Shown piece after piece: positions 25,390 through 34,698 of a DNA stretch of 64,000 nucleotides. The position numbers and the translations under genes are program-made. Where the stretch lies: NCBI GenBank assembly GCA_021773035.1, contig JAJFKU010000052.1, positions 134,040 through 198,039 on the forward strand, given 5' to 3'. Under the pieces are notes generated by a model. The model was not told the DNA's origin and did not search any database. It was given only the letters and a program-made list of their open reading frames with translations. The DNA comes from Woeseiaceae bacterium (lineage in GTDB: Bacteria; Pseudomonadota; Gammaproteobacteria; Steroidobacterales; Woeseiaceae). How positions within the stretch are numbered: the stretch's first letter is position 1; every line of letters starts with the position of its first letter.

Positions 25390-26026
25390 GTATGCGGCGT
25401 GTCACAAACACGTATACCGGTTTGACTACCGACATCCAGACCTTCGACAACGGCGATGGAGAGTTGAGGATCGAATGTTCACGCGCACTCAGCAGGTCCG
25501 GGCGGTAGGTCCGCTTGTGTTTCAGGAGGTGCCGGATATCTTCGCGCGCCGCGATTCGAAACAACCAGCCGCGGTCCCTGGAATACCATGCGAGCTGAAA
25601 GTCGATAAAGGACGGTGAACCGTCATTCCGGAGCAGAACGTTGGGCTCCTTCGCGAGGTCGTTGTGGACGACGTTGGCGCGGTGAATGCGCCGCAGCAGG
25701 CTGGCCGCTTCTTTGAAGTACGCGGGGGTCTTCGGGCGGCCCTCAAACAGGGGCACACCGGGCAGGTAGCTACGCAGAAGCGTGGTATGGTCGCTGTGCT
25801 TGAGTTGTGGCACACCACGCAGACCGTCAAGCGCAGCGAGAGCTGCTGCTTCCCGCCGCATAAGGCCTCGAGCAAGCCAGCGCAACCACCAGCGGGCTGG
25901 CCGGGTATCGCGCAACACGGCTGGACCACCGCGGCTCGGGAGGTACCATATCTCGCCGAACAGGTCTTTTTTTAGTAACTGGTCGTCTTGCACTGGCGAT
26001 CGCCCGGGAAAATACAGAGAATACAT
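25331..26026 (-). CDS. RIO/lipopolysaccharide-kinase-like small-molecule or protein kinase
   Basis: The product is 231 residues from ATG 26026 (MYSLYFPGRSPVQDDQLLKK); the longer in-frame extension runs into the divergent gene. The protein-kinase-like core is clear: REAAALAALDGLRGVPQL (helix C region), SYLPGVPLFEG (hinge), the catalytic loop VVHNDLAKEPNVL with His, Asp and Asn, and FIDFQLA in place of DFG. In the beta-3 strand the ATP-binding Lys is Arg (AVLRDTRPARWW). The C-terminus is basic with a possible amphipathic helix. The family includes RIO-like kinases and sugar-lipid kinases of the WaaP/KdkA type, so the substrate is open. It is divergent from the AAA/WD40 gene, with 51 bases between starts. 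Confidence 0.75.
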   Translation of the reverse strand: MYSLYFPGRSPVQDDQLLKKDLFGEIWYLPSRGGPAVLRDTRPARWWLRWLARGLMRREAAALAALDGLRGVPQLKHSDHTTLLRSYLPGVPLFEGRPKTPAYFKEAASLLRRIHRANVVHNDLAKEPNVLLRNDGSPSFIDFQLAWYSRDRGWLFRIAAREDIRHLLKHKRTYRPDLLSAREHSILNSPSPLSKVWMSVVKPVYVFVTRRILGWADREGAADRGRHNGSG

Positions 26027-26077
26027 CAAGCAGCTGCAACGGATGAGAAAGTGGCCGGTGATTCCAACGATAAGGTG
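26027..26077. promoter_or_regulatory. short divergent promoter gap
   Basis: Only 51 bases separate the kinase start and the AAA-like/WD40 start, so the two promoters must overlap each other or extend into the opposite coding region. I see no clear -10/-35 pair. Confidence 0.3.
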
Positions 26078-29000
26078 ATGGGTGAGCAACGCCCGAATCT
26101 CGACGCGACCGGCGAGTTTTTCAGCGTCGGTGCGGCGCTGCACGCGGTGCGAGCAGGTTACATCCGGCGGCGGGCAGACGACCTGCTCTATAACGCACTC
26201 ACGTCAGGTCACTACGCCCATGTGGTGGCGCCGGATCGCAGCGGAAAATCGAGCCTCGTAGCGGCGACCGCCGCACGACTTGAGAGTAACGGTCGCAAAG
26301 TCGCAATTCTTGATCTTGCCCAGATGAGCGATCGCGATGGAGCCACCGATTCCGGACGGTGGTACTACAGCATTGCCTACCGTTTGCTGCGACAACTGAG
26401 GATTCGCTATGACCTGCAGTCCTGGTGGCAGGACAAGTCGGTACTGAGTAATCGACAGCGCCTGTTCGAGTTTTACTCGGAAATTATTCTGCAGCACGTT
26501 GATTCTCAGATCGTCATATTCGTCGATGAAATTCAGTGTATCGAGGACTTACCGTATGCCGATCAGCTGCTGACCAGTATTCGTGCTGCGCACAACGCCC
26601 GTGTCACGGACCCGGATTTTTCAAGATTGGGTTTCGTCCTGCTTGGGGAGTGCGACCCTGTCAGTTTGATGAAGGAGGCCGAGCTTTCTCCATTTAATGT
26701 GACTCAGCAGGTTGAACTCGAGGATTTTTCGCGCGCCGATCTGGACATGTTTACGACGGAGCTTAATCTTGGGCAGGAGGACGCAGCCGCTGCTCTGGAT
26801 CGTATTTACTACTGGACAGCCGGTCAGCCATATCTGAGCCAGAAGCTGGCACGCGCAGTCGCGAGGAACAGCACACGGGGAGACGTCGGGGGCACGGTCG
26901 ATCGCCATGCTGCCCATCAGTTAGCGGGTCGTGCAGCGTTGCATAACGAACCGCATATGAGCCATATCCACCGCTGTATCGTTAACGACAAAAAACGTTG
27001 CGAGCCGTTGCTCAATCTGTATGGGCGGATTCGCAAAGGCATTCCGGTACCAGCCGACCTCGGTTCCCCACTGCAGCGACGTCTGATAGCGATTGGTTTG
27101 TTGGTGATTGACGAAGAAAGCAATCTCATAGTTCGCAATCGTTTGTACGAGGCTGTTTTCACCGCTCGTTGGGCTAACGAAAATCTGCCGACGGACTTCA
27201 AAGTGCCTGCGATCGTAACCGCTGTCCTGCTGTTGTTTACGCTGATTCCGTTTTGGTATACGCAGTGGTTGCCGAAGCCGTATGTCCGAACCCTGGCATC
27301 CGACGAGGTCGAACTGGTGGTGGCTGCTTCGGCGTATGAGAACTTCCGGTCATTTCCGGGGCACGCCCATACCGCGGACAGCGTTTACCGCCGTTTTCTG
27401 GAGAGGCGTGCCCTGAAGTCGAACGACGAGCAGGAGATCGGGGAGCTCGCTGCTCTGGCAACGGCGTTGCCCGATGTCGGGCGTCTCCCTGCTGAGCTCG
27501 AAGCGGGTTTCTGGGACCGAAGGACCCGCGTGGCACTGCGGTCGGAGCAACGAGATGCGGCGTTGATAGCGAAACTGCAGTCGCTGACCCTGGCAACAAC
27601 CGCACGCCGACAGCGTGCCGCAGCATTGATTGGTGACGATTACCCGTTTCTCGCAAAAACTCTGCCGATGCTGCAGGGTGGAACGACCGTTTTTGACCCG
27701 CTTGGAATGGTGTTGACAACCGCGGCCGGGGCCGAGATGTCACAATTCTCCTACACGCCCCAGGGCGTGCAGTCTCGCGAGCCATGGTCGATTACGGCGC
27801 TGGAAGTCAGTCCGTTGTTGCGGCGTGTCATTGTGGATCGGGAAGGCGCGGTGAATCGAATCGGGCTTACCTTGAATATCAGCCATTCGAGACTGGCCGA
27901 CCTGCGCATTAAGATCATTGCGCCGTCTGGCCGTACCGCCGAGATAAAGACCGGGTTGGAGCGTGCATCGAGTAATGATGATATTCGTATTCCCGATGAA
28001 CAGTTGCGAGATCTGTTGGGCGAGGCGCTTAGCGGAACCTGGAGTATCAGCATTCGAGATGAAAGCCTTGGCGTTGCCGGACAATTGGTCGGTTGGAATC
28101 TCAAGCTCAATTCTCAGGGTGCTATCGAATACTTTCAGCGCGGTCTGAACATACCGGATCCGGTCGAACGTGAGACCGAGAACGTCTGGTTCGACCGTTC
28201 AGGTCGCTACGCTGTGGCCCGGGCGATGCAGAGCGATAGTGCACGAATCTGGGATCTGGCATTTGCCGAACCTTTACGTGCGATAGCATTGCCGGAGAGC
28301 GAACTGTTGATCGGCCTCGATGCGAGCGCGCGCCGATTGGTAACGGCAACGCAAGACACCGTGAACTTATGGGATACCACCAGTGGCGTTCGAACCCGGA
28401 GCCTTGCGGTAGGGCCGGCAAGTAGCCAGGCAACGTTGACCGATGACGGGACCAGCCTGTTCGTCGAGCGGCGTGGCGATACAGAGACACGACTGGAGCT
28501 GTGGGATCTGGATGAAGCCGAAATTTCTGCGGAGGTCGTTATTGCGGGTGACCCCGCGTTGCTGGCTCTAGATGCGACGGGCAGCCGCGTGGTGGTCGTC
28601 GATTTCGACCGGGCCGCGCGAGTCTGGGACTTCCAGACGGCCCGATTGCTGGGACTCTTCGATCTGCCGGCCCAACCCAGCGTCATCCGACTGTCTGCCG
28701 ATGGTTCGACCCTGGGAGCTGCTTATGCCGAGGTCGGAGTATCATTGTGGGATGTCGATGAGTCAGAACAGCCACTGTTTGAGAGCTTCGGCCGCGGTAA
28801 CTGGCAGTTCGCTTTTTCTCCTTCCGGAGACGTCGTCGCCGCAGGGCGACCGGAGACCGGCTTTCAGGTTTTCGGCAGCGACAACGGTCGGCCGATAGGG
28901 CCGCCGCTCGGTGCACGCGCTGCCGGGTTGAGCAAAGATCTTCTGTCATTCAGCTACGACGAGAAAGTTCTCCTGACCGGTGACGGCGAGCCGAGGTTCT

Positions 29001-30064
29001 GGAACGCCCCGGCTGCAGGTGTCGGGACTGGAGAAGTAAAACAGGCGGATAACCATGTTATCTGGAATCCGTCCGGGGATCGCGAGGTGGCTGTGGCTCC
29101 CGATGGCAGCTATCTGGCGATTGGCGACCCCGCAGGACATGTCCACATAATTCCCAGCGGCGCCACACTCGCGGACGTCGTGGAGCAGAGCGAAGACGTC
29201 AGCTTTGTTGGTCATAGCGGTGAGGTCCGTCAGTTGGCGATCGCTCCCAGCGGCCGGTTGCTTGCAAGCGTCGCGGTTGACGGCACCTTGAGATTTTGGA
29301 CTGCAGCTAGCGGTGAGCCGCTGCCTTTCGTCGTGGATGTATCCGGGACACCCGTTTCGCGTATGGTGTTTTCGCCGGACGATCGCTACCTCGGGCTGCT
29401 GAGCGGCAGTCGCGTATCCATTGTAGAGACTGGTAGTGGCGCACTTATCGCAGAGTTCGACGCCGGGAGTACTTACAGCGACCTGACGTTTTCGACCGCA
29501 GACCATCTCTACCTCGGTGCGGGAAGCGGTGTGTTGCAGTTGTTCAGCCGCAGCGATGATAACAACTGGAGCCTGCAGCAGGTATGGCAGAGTCCGCGGG
29601 GAATTCGTTTGTTGCGAGCATCGCCACGCGGAGATTTTCTCGTTCTTGTCGATGACGATAACCTTGCAAGCCAGTTCATACTGTCCGAGGGGCGGATCGG
29701 AGACTCGACTCTGCAACTACCATCGGTAGTTGATGAGGTGAGCTTTGACGCCAGCGGCAGCGGAGTTTACTTCAGTACATTGCGCTGGGTGCATCGTGCC
29801 GCCTCGTCGGCCTCGGGACTGATCTGGATGGATGCGGTGTTACTGCAGCGAACCTTGCATGGGGCAGGTCTGGTTCATGGCAACGGCGTTACCGAAGTAG
29901 CGACCGGTAACAGTATGTACGTGCCCGTAGCCAGAAATGGTTTTGTTGAGTTAATTGAACTGAGCTTTGACGGATCTTCCACCACCGGTCTGTTTGGCAG
30001 CAAGGATGAGTTGCTGCAGGAGTGGCGTCACCGTATCAACGCAACTCCCCCCGAAGAGTTCTGA
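26078..30064 (+). CDS. AAA-like ATPase - membrane helix - P-domain - WD40 propeller protein
   Basis: The product has about 1328 residues, starting at ATG 26078 (MGEQRPNLDATG). Residues about 10-330 form an AAA-like (AAA_35) NTPase, with a Walker A-like APDRSGKSSLVAA, Walker B IVIFVDEIQCIED and a winged-helix-like end. A single helix at about 376-398 (VPAIVTAVLLLFTLIPFWYT) separates this from the rest. Residues about 570-680 resemble the proprotein convertase P/Homo-B jelly roll (IGLTLNISHSRLADLRIKII, then GTWSISIRDES and GQLVGWNLKL). The remaining 650 residues are WD40-like repeats (LWDTTSGVRT, VWDFQTARLLG, RFWTAASGEPLP). If the helix is real, the propeller is periplasmic and the ATPase cytoplasmic. 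AAA-WD40 signalling NTPases are known; an inserted P-domain is unusual. It overlaps the convergent neighbour by 29 bases. Confidence 0.82.
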   Translation: MGEQRPNLDATGEFFSVGAALHAVRAGYIRRRADDLLYNALTSGHYAHVVAPDRSGKSSLVAATAARLESNGRKVAILDLAQMSDRDGATDSGRWYYSIAYRLLRQLRIRYDLQSWWQDKSVLSNRQRLFEFYSEIILQHVDSQIVIFVDEIQCIEDLPYADQLLTSIRAAHNARVTDPDFSRLGFVLLGECDPVSLMKEAELSPFNVTQQVELEDFSRADLDMFTTELNLGQEDAAAALDRIYYWTAGQPYLSQKLARAVARNSTRGDVGGTVDRHAAHQLAGRAALHNEPHMSHIHRCIVNDKKRCEPLLNLYGRIRKGIPVPADLGSPLQRRLIAIGLLVIDEESNLIVRNRLYEAVFTARWANENLPTDFKVPAIVTAVLLLFTLIPFWYTQWLPKPYVRTLASDEVELVVAASAYENFRSFPGHAHTADSVYRRFLERRALKSNDEQEIGELAALATALPDVGRLPAELEAGFWDRRTRVALRSEQRDAALIAKLQSLTLATTARRQRAAALIGDDYPFLAKTLPMLQGGTTVFDPLGMVLTTAAGAEMSQFSYTPQGVQSREPWSITALEVSPLLRRVIVDREGAVNRIGLTLNISHSRLADLRIKIIAPSGRTAEIKTGLERASSNDDIRIPDEQLRDLLGEALSGTWSISIRDESLGVAGQLVGWNLKLNSQGAIEYFQRGLNIPDPVERETENVWFDRSGRYAVARAMQSDSARIWDLAFAEPLRAIALPESELLIGLDASARRLVTATQDTVNLWDTTSGVRTRSLAVGPASSQATLTDDGTSLFVERRGDTETRLELWDLDEAEISAEVVIAGDPALLALDATGSRVVVVDFDRAARVWDFQTARLLGLFDLPAQPSVIRLSADGSTLGAAYAEVGVSLWDVDESEQPLFESFGRGNWQFAFSPSGDVVAAGRPETGFQVFGSDNGRPIGPPLGARAAGLSKDLLSFSYDEKVLLTGDGEPRFWNAPAAGVGTGEVKQADNHVIWNPSGDREVAVAPDGSYLAIGDPAGHVHIIPSGATLADVVEQSEDVSFVGHSGEVRQLAIAPSGRLLASVAVDGTLRFWTAASGEPLPFVVDVSGTPVSRMVFSPDDRYLGLLSGSRVSIVETGSGALIAEFDAGSTYSDLTFSTADHLYLGAGSGVLQLFSRSDDNNWSLQQVWQSPRGIRLLRASPRGDFLVLVDDDNLASQFILSEGRIGDSTLQLPSVVDEVSFDASGSGVYFSTLRWVHRAASSASGLIWMDAVLLQRTLHGAGLVHGNGVTEVATGNSMYVPVARNGFVELIELSFDGSSTTGLFGSKDELLQEWRHRINATPPEEF

Positions 30065-31919
30065 CGAGGAGCTCGAGTTTCTCTGCGGTGGCCTCGTCAG
30101 GCCTTACCGGTTCTCCGACGATTACGGGAACGCGGGCAAAGAGGCGACCGGGTATTTTGTGAATTCCACCGGTTTTTCTGCGACTGAACCAGCTGCCCCA
30201 GAGGCGGCCCAGCGCGACGGGAATAACGGGGACCGCGCGACGTGCGATGATTTTCTCGATACCGGGCTTGAAGCGCTGTACGTGACCGTCCTGCGTCAGC
30301 CCGCCTTCGGGAAATATGCAGACGACGTTACCAGCGGCAAGTTCGGCATCGACTTTTTCGAAGGCTGCATTCATCAGTTCCTCATCCTCGGCTTTGGAGG
30401 CAATCGGAATGGCTTTCGCGTTTCTGAAAATAAAACTCAGGAACGGCATCTGGAATATCTTGTAGTACATGACAAAGCGCATTGGTCTGGCGACGGAGCC
30501 GCCCAGGATAATCGGGTCCATAAAACTGACGTGGTTGCAGACTACAACGGCGGGGCCGTCACGAGGAATGTTGCTGAGACCGGTTGGCCGGACCCGATAG
30601 ACGATATTAATTGTCAACCAGGCGAGAAAACGCATCAGAAACTCTGGGAGCAAGGAGTAGATGTAGATAGCTACTACCGCATTCAACGCTGCGACAACAA
30701 GAAACAGCTGCGGTATCGATAAGCCGGACTGCAGTACTACGATACTGACGATTGCCGCAGCGACCATTAACAGTGAGTTGATAATGTTGTTTGCCGCGAT
30801 TATCCGCGACAGGTGCTGACGCTTGGAGCGTTGCTGAATCAGTGCGTACAGAGGAACGCTGTAAAAGCCGCCGAAAGCGCCGAGCAGGGCGAGGTCCATC
30901 AGGATTCGCCAGCTACCGTCGCGACCCAGGAATTCGCCTATAGTTGAGGCTGCTGCTGTGCTTGCTTCCGGTTGTGCGAAGTAGAGGTCAACGGCAAACA
31001 AACTCATACCGATAGATCCGAACGGCACCAAACCCAGTTCTATACGGTGTCCGGACATGCGCTCGCACAGCAGCGACCCCAAGCCGACACCTACCGCAAA
31101 CGCCACCAGTAGCGAGGTCACAACGGATTCGTTGCCGTTGAGGATATCCGCGGTATACGCTGGAATCTGAATCGTTAGCGCCGAACCGAAAAACCAGAAC
31201 CACGAGATTCCAAGAATAGAGAGAAATACGCTTTTTTCTTCACGGGCGTAACTCACGATGCGCCAGGTTTCCTTCCACGCATTCCAGTCGATTTTCAAGC
31301 CCGGGTCGACGGCCTCGGTTTTGGGTACCTGGCGACTCGCCAGATAACCAATGATCGCGACACCAACCAATACGACCGCGAGCAGAGTCTGCCGGCTTGA
31401 CTGGAAATCTATCGTCTCGACGCCGACGATCAGCCCGACGATTATCGCAACGTAGGTTCCGGATTCGACCAGTGCATTGCCGCCAACCAATTCGTCGTTG
31501 TGCAGCTTTTGTGGAAGGTAGGCGTATTTGACCGGGCCAAACAGCGTCGACTGACACCCCATCAGGAAGAGTACGAACAACAATACGGGATAAAGCTGCG
31601 ACAGCAGGGCTGCCGCTGCCAATGACATCAGTCCAATTTCGAGCAGCTTGATGCGCCGCATCAACATGGACTTTTCGTACTTGTCGGCGAGTTGGCCTGC
31701 GGTTGCTGAGAATAGAAAAAACGGCAGTATGAACAGGAATGCGGCAACGTTCGCCAGCATCGTGTGCCCCATATCGAGGATACGTACACCCTGAAAAGTA
31801 ATCAGGATGACGAGTCCGTTGCGAAATATATTGTCGTTTAAGGCACCGAGGAACTGTGTGGAGAAGAAGGGTGCGAAGCGTCGCTGGCGTAGCAGCGAAA
31901 ACTGGCTGGATTCCGACAA
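30036..31919 (-). CDS. fusion of MFS lysophospholipid transporter and PlsC-type acyltransferase
   Basis: The product is 627 residues from TTG 31919, behind AAGGAAG. The N-terminal 410 residues are an MFS transporter of the LplT type (FSTQFLGALNDNIFRNGLVI, then ATAGQLADKYEKSMLMRR), with about 12 helices. The C-terminal 190 residues are a PlsC acyltransferase with NHVSFMDPIIL (H-x4-D), MRFVMYYKIF and FPEGGLTQDG. This resembles the first two parts of the LplT-Aas arrangement without the acyl-ACP synthetase domain. The expected role is bringing lysophospholipid across the inner membrane and re-acylating it. It could complement the phospholipase encoded at 22774. The 3' end overlaps the AAA/WD40 gene. 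Confidence 0.9.
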   Translation of the reverse strand: MSESSQFSLLRQRRFAPFFSTQFLGALNDNIFRNGLVILITFQGVRILDMGHTMLANVAAFLFILPFFLFSATAGQLADKYEKSMLMRRIKLLEIGLMSLAAAALLSQLYPVLLFVLFLMGCQSTLFGPVKYAYLPQKLHNDELVGGNALVESGTYVAIIVGLIVGVETIDFQSSRQTLLAVVLVGVAIIGYLASRQVPKTEAVDPGLKIDWNAWKETWRIVSYAREEKSVFLSILGISWFWFFGSALTIQIPAYTADILNGNESVVTSLLVAFAVGVGLGSLLCERMSGHRIELGLVPFGSIGMSLFAVDLYFAQPEASTAAASTIGEFLGRDGSWRILMDLALLGAFGGFYSVPLYALIQQRSKRQHLSRIIAANNIINSLLMVAAAIVSIVVLQSGLSIPQLFLVVAALNAVVAIYIYSLLPEFLMRFLAWLTINIVYRVRPTGLSNIPRDGPAVVVCNHVSFMDPIILGGSVARPMRFVMYYKIFQMPFLSFIFRNAKAIPIASKAEDEELMNAAFEKVDAELAAGNVVCIFPEGGLTQDGHVQRFKPGIEKIIARRAVPVIPVALGRLWGSWFSRRKTGGIHKIPGRLFARVPVIVGEPVRPDEATAEKLELLVRTLRGELR

Positions 31920-32100
31920 CTTTTCTTCCTTGTAAGACTTTCGGCGCCACTATAGCGCGAATTTCGGGATTTTCCGTCCAAAACTGCGAACTCGCGTCGA
32001 TATGGAAAATCGACATGTTTGCTATCATTGGCGCCAGACTGGTATCAGTTTCCCGACAATTTGCCCATTTATCGGCCCATTCACAGACCATAGCGAAGCC
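31920..32100. promoter_or_regulatory. 181-base divergent region between transporter-acyltransferase and lipoprotein genes
   Basis: This region holds the promoters for both genes. An ATG at 32002 is in frame with the lipoprotein gene, but it would add 33 residues without signal-peptide character. I see no distinct operator. Confidence 0.4.
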
Positions 32101-32730
32101 ATGCGGACCCAACACAGGCACTTAATTCTGATCTTAAGCGGCAGCTGCCTTATGGCGGCATGTGCCGAGGAACGCCAGCCGCGGTCGGTTACGGAGTTCC
32201 TGGAGAACCCGATCATGCTTGAGGCGGCGATGGTGCGTTGTGCCGAGGACCGCAGCAAAACCCGCTACGATGTCGAGTGTGTCAATGCACGGCAGGCGGT
32301 TGGACAGATAGAAGCGAAGGAAGAGTCGGCCCGGCGAGCAGAGTTTGAGCGTCGCTCGGAGAACAAGCGAGGGGCGCTGCGTAGAACCCAGCAAGCCGCG
32401 ACGGAGGCTCGCCGGCGAGCTGCGGAAGCAGAACGCTTGAGAAAAGAAGCTGAGTATCTTGCGCAATTTGGCGTGGTTCCGCCCCTGCAAAGCGAAGCCC
32501 TAGACGAAGCGGCGGCCGCGACCAATTCGCCTGAGGCGGTAATTCCCCGAAACGATCAGCAGCCGGATAGACTGCCTGACAACAACGATGCTTCACCAGC
32601 AACGGATGGCGGTAACGCGCCGGTCATCACGGCCGAACCTGAGCCTGCCGAGACCGGGACAGATCTGGAGTCGATTCGGGACGAGTTACAGCGCCGTAAC
32701 GATGGTAGTAACGAAGCTGGCAGCAACTAG
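32101..32730 (+). CDS. EexN-like lipoprotein
   Basis: The product is 209 residues from ATG 32101. The signal sequence ends in a lipobox (SCLMAACAEE), so Cys is lipidated. The next 55 residues match the EexN-type pattern: VTEFLENPIMLEAAMVRCAE, then RYDVECVNARQAVGQIEA, with two conserved Cys. EexN was named for plasmid entry exclusion, but chromosomal homologues without conjugation genes are common. A charged Ala/Glu/Arg helix (about 75-125) and a low-complexity acidic tail follow. No conjugation gene is in the window, so an exclusion role is not supported here; it is likely an envelope lipoprotein of unknown role. Confidence 0.75.
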   Translation: MRTQHRHLILILSGSCLMAACAEERQPRSVTEFLENPIMLEAAMVRCAEDRSKTRYDVECVNARQAVGQIEAKEESARRAEFERRSENKRGALRRTQQAATEARRRAAEAERLRKEAEYLAQFGVVPPLQSEALDEAAAATNSPEAVIPRNDQQPDRLPDNNDASPATDGGNAPVITAEPEPAETGTDLESIRDELQRRNDGSNEAGSN

Positions 32731-33806
32731 TCGTCGCCGACCGCCGGCATCGACCGAACATGCAGATCGCGCTGCGGGAACGGAATCTCGATATTGTTGT
32801 TGTTCAGCGCTTTGTAGACAGCGCAATTGAGTTCATGCGTGACGCGTCCCCGATCGATCGGTTTTGCAATCCAACCCAATAACTCGAAGTCCAGGCTGGA
32901 AGCCCCGAACACCCGAAAGCGCACCCGTGGCTTGGGGTTATCGAGGATTTCCGGAATTTCTTCGGCTACATTTCCCAACACTTCGATGACCTGATCGATA
33001 TCGCTTCCATATGCCACGCCAACTGCCACCCGGATACGATGCTGTGACGGTGGACCGCCGGCTTCGTTAATAATTTTGCCGTTGCCGATGATGCCGTTTG
33101 GTACCGTAATTTCTACATCGTCGCGCGTGAGTATTCGCGTGCTGCGAAGACCGATATCGGTAACAACGCCGCGCTCGCCGCTGTCGAGGATAATAAAATC
33201 GCCGGCCTTGTACGGTGCATCCATGACAATCGATACGCCAGCGAAAAGATTTGACAGAGTATCCTTTGCGGCGAAACTGAGCGCCAAACCGACGATACCC
33301 GCAGATGCCAGCCAGGCGGTCGCATCGATGTTCCAGGCGAGAAAAAGAAAATACCCGGTCAGTGCGACGACCACGATCTTCATGACGTTGTGCAGCAGCG
33401 ACAACATGCCGCTCTGGACGATCTGTCGGTTACGAGCCCTTGAGAACGCGGTAACCACCAGCGCCATGAGACGCATCAGCGTGTTGTACCAGACGAATAT
33501 CGCGATCGTCTTCAGCACGCCAATCGTAATAAAGGTTGCGGCGTCTGCTATACCAATGCGTCGTGTTGCCAGGGAGAGCCCAAGCAATACGAAGGACAGA
33601 AAAACCGGTCTGTGGACCAGCTTCACCAGGTCGTCGTCGAACTCGTTTGACGACCTGCGAGCAAATCGGCCTATGATGCCGGAAATTGTCCAGTCCGCGA
33701 TTTTGCCGACGACGATAAATGCAGCGGCGATAATAGTTGCCTGCAAATAAGCGTTAGGGCCGATGAGTTCTGCGAGTTGCTGTATTCGTGCAACGAGTTC
33801 AGTCAA
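32727..33806 (-). CDS. MscS-family mechanosensitive channel
   Basis: The product is 359 residues from TTG 33806. Four or five helices in the first 190 residues lead to the pore helix and the MscS beta domain (GLALSFAAKDTLSNLFAG, then DAPYKAGDFI, GVVTDIGLRSTRI and VTVPNGIIGNGKIINEAGG-like text with ITVPNGIIGNG). The C-terminal alpha/beta vestibule is present (ASSLDFELLGWI). It releases osmolytes on osmotic downshift or acts as a small-conductance ion channel. It converges on the lipoprotein gene with a four-base overlap. The gene is 17 bases downstream of the YSC84-family gene in the same direction. Confidence 0.93.
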   Translation of the reverse strand: MTELVARIQQLAELIGPNAYLQATIIAAAFIVVGKIADWTISGIIGRFARRSSNEFDDDLVKLVHRPVFLSFVLLGLSLATRRIGIADAATFITIGVLKTIAIFVWYNTLMRLMALVVTAFSRARNRQIVQSGMLSLLHNVMKIVVVALTGYFLFLAWNIDATAWLASAGIVGLALSFAAKDTLSNLFAGVSIVMDAPYKAGDFIILDSGERGVVTDIGLRSTRILTRDDVEITVPNGIIGNGKIINEAGGPPSQHRIRVAVGVAYGSDIDQVIEVLGNVAEEIPEILDNPKPRVRFRVFGASSLDFELLGWIAKPIDRGRVTHELNCAVYKALNNNNIEIPFPQRDLHVRSMPAVGDD

Positions 33807-33823
33807 TGTCTTTGCTGCCTGGT

Positions 33824-34636
33824 TTACGGGTAATTCGGGTCGTATTCGTCGACTGCTTCGGCATCCGGTATACCGAACGTTCGTACCTCAGCTTCTTCCG
33901 CGGCCGGCGGCACGGCGCCGCGACTGTTGTTCATACCCGGTTGCGTTGGCAAGCGGCTGGTTTGTGCTGCGAGAATCTGTACGAAGGTGTTTGCGATCGC
34001 CGGTGCGATATTCGGCGAGCTTACGAAGATTTTTTCCGGCGTCATGTCGGTGGCACCGTAAAAAGCCGCGTTCGCTTTTCGATCCATGGTGACGCCAGCG
34101 CCCTCAAGGGCAACGCCTGCGAACAGGCCGCGGCTGCGCGAGTACGTGTAGACCTCTGCCTTAAACTCAATATCCGTCGCAACTCCGGCCTGGCGGCCCA
34201 GGGGTCCGGCGGCGACGGAGGCGTCAGCGCCGAGCGTCAGCCTGCCGTTCTCAATACCATCGATACCCTTGCGCGTCTTGAACACCAGGATGATGTCCGT
34301 CGACTGAGCGCCAATCTGCCAGCCGACGCTGCCGCCGGTTAGCGTAACGAACGCCGGGTTGCTCCATGAGTTATCGTCTTGTCGAACGACGATAATTCCC
34401 TTACCGCGCCTCGCACCGAAGCCGAATGCCGCTTTCACAACATTAGGTATGACCGCGACCGCATAGGCGCGTGAGAGCAACGCCGGAGGTACCGTCTTTT
34501 CCGGTATTCGCAGGAGTTGTTCGAGAACGTCGGCGGCGTCACCGACGCGCTTCTCCTCACGGGTTGCAGCCTCAGCGGTCGTATTGAGTAGCACGACGAA
34601 CAACGCCATGCCGGTAATCAGTAGTTTCGTTTTCAT
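33824..34636 (-). CDS. exported YSC84-related (Ysc84/SYLF domain) protein
   Basis: The product is 270 residues from ATG 34636, chosen because a signal peptide starts there (MKTKLLITGMALFVVLLNTT, cleavage after AEA). The SYLF domain covers about 40-235: IPPALLSRAYAVAVIPNVVK-like text, then GFGARRGKGIIVVRQ, WSNPAFVTLTGGSVGWQIGA, TRKGIDGIENGRLTLGAD and YTYSRSRGLFAGVALEGAGV. The domain binds phosphoinositides or other lipids in eukaryotes; bacterial members are periplasmic with unknown roles. The tail is charged and rich in Glu and Asp. It lies between the M48 protease gene and mscS in one leftward series. Confidence 0.85.
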   Translation of the reverse strand: MKTKLLITGMALFVVLLNTTAEAATREEKRVGDAADVLEQLLRIPEKTVPPALLSRAYAVAVIPNVVKAAFGFGARRGKGIIVVRQDDNSWSNPAFVTLTGGSVGWQIGAQSTDIILVFKTRKGIDGIENGRLTLGADASVAAGPLGRQAGVATDIEFKAEVYTYSRSRGLFAGVALEGAGVTMDRKANAAFYGATDMTPEKIFVSSPNIAPAIANTFVQILAAQTSRLPTQPGMNNSRGAVPPAAEEAEVRTFGIPDAEAVDEYDPNYP

Positions 34637-34698
34637 GATGACTTCGATTTCAGGCTCGCTCAGGAGTTCAATAATACGCCAGCCCGGCGTCGTGGGCA

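Noticed and set aside
32101-32730. EexN-like lipoprotein as evidence of an integrated conjugative element
   Set aside because: No relaxase, coupling protein, mating-pair, integrase or attachment site was seen; chromosomal EexN homologues are common.
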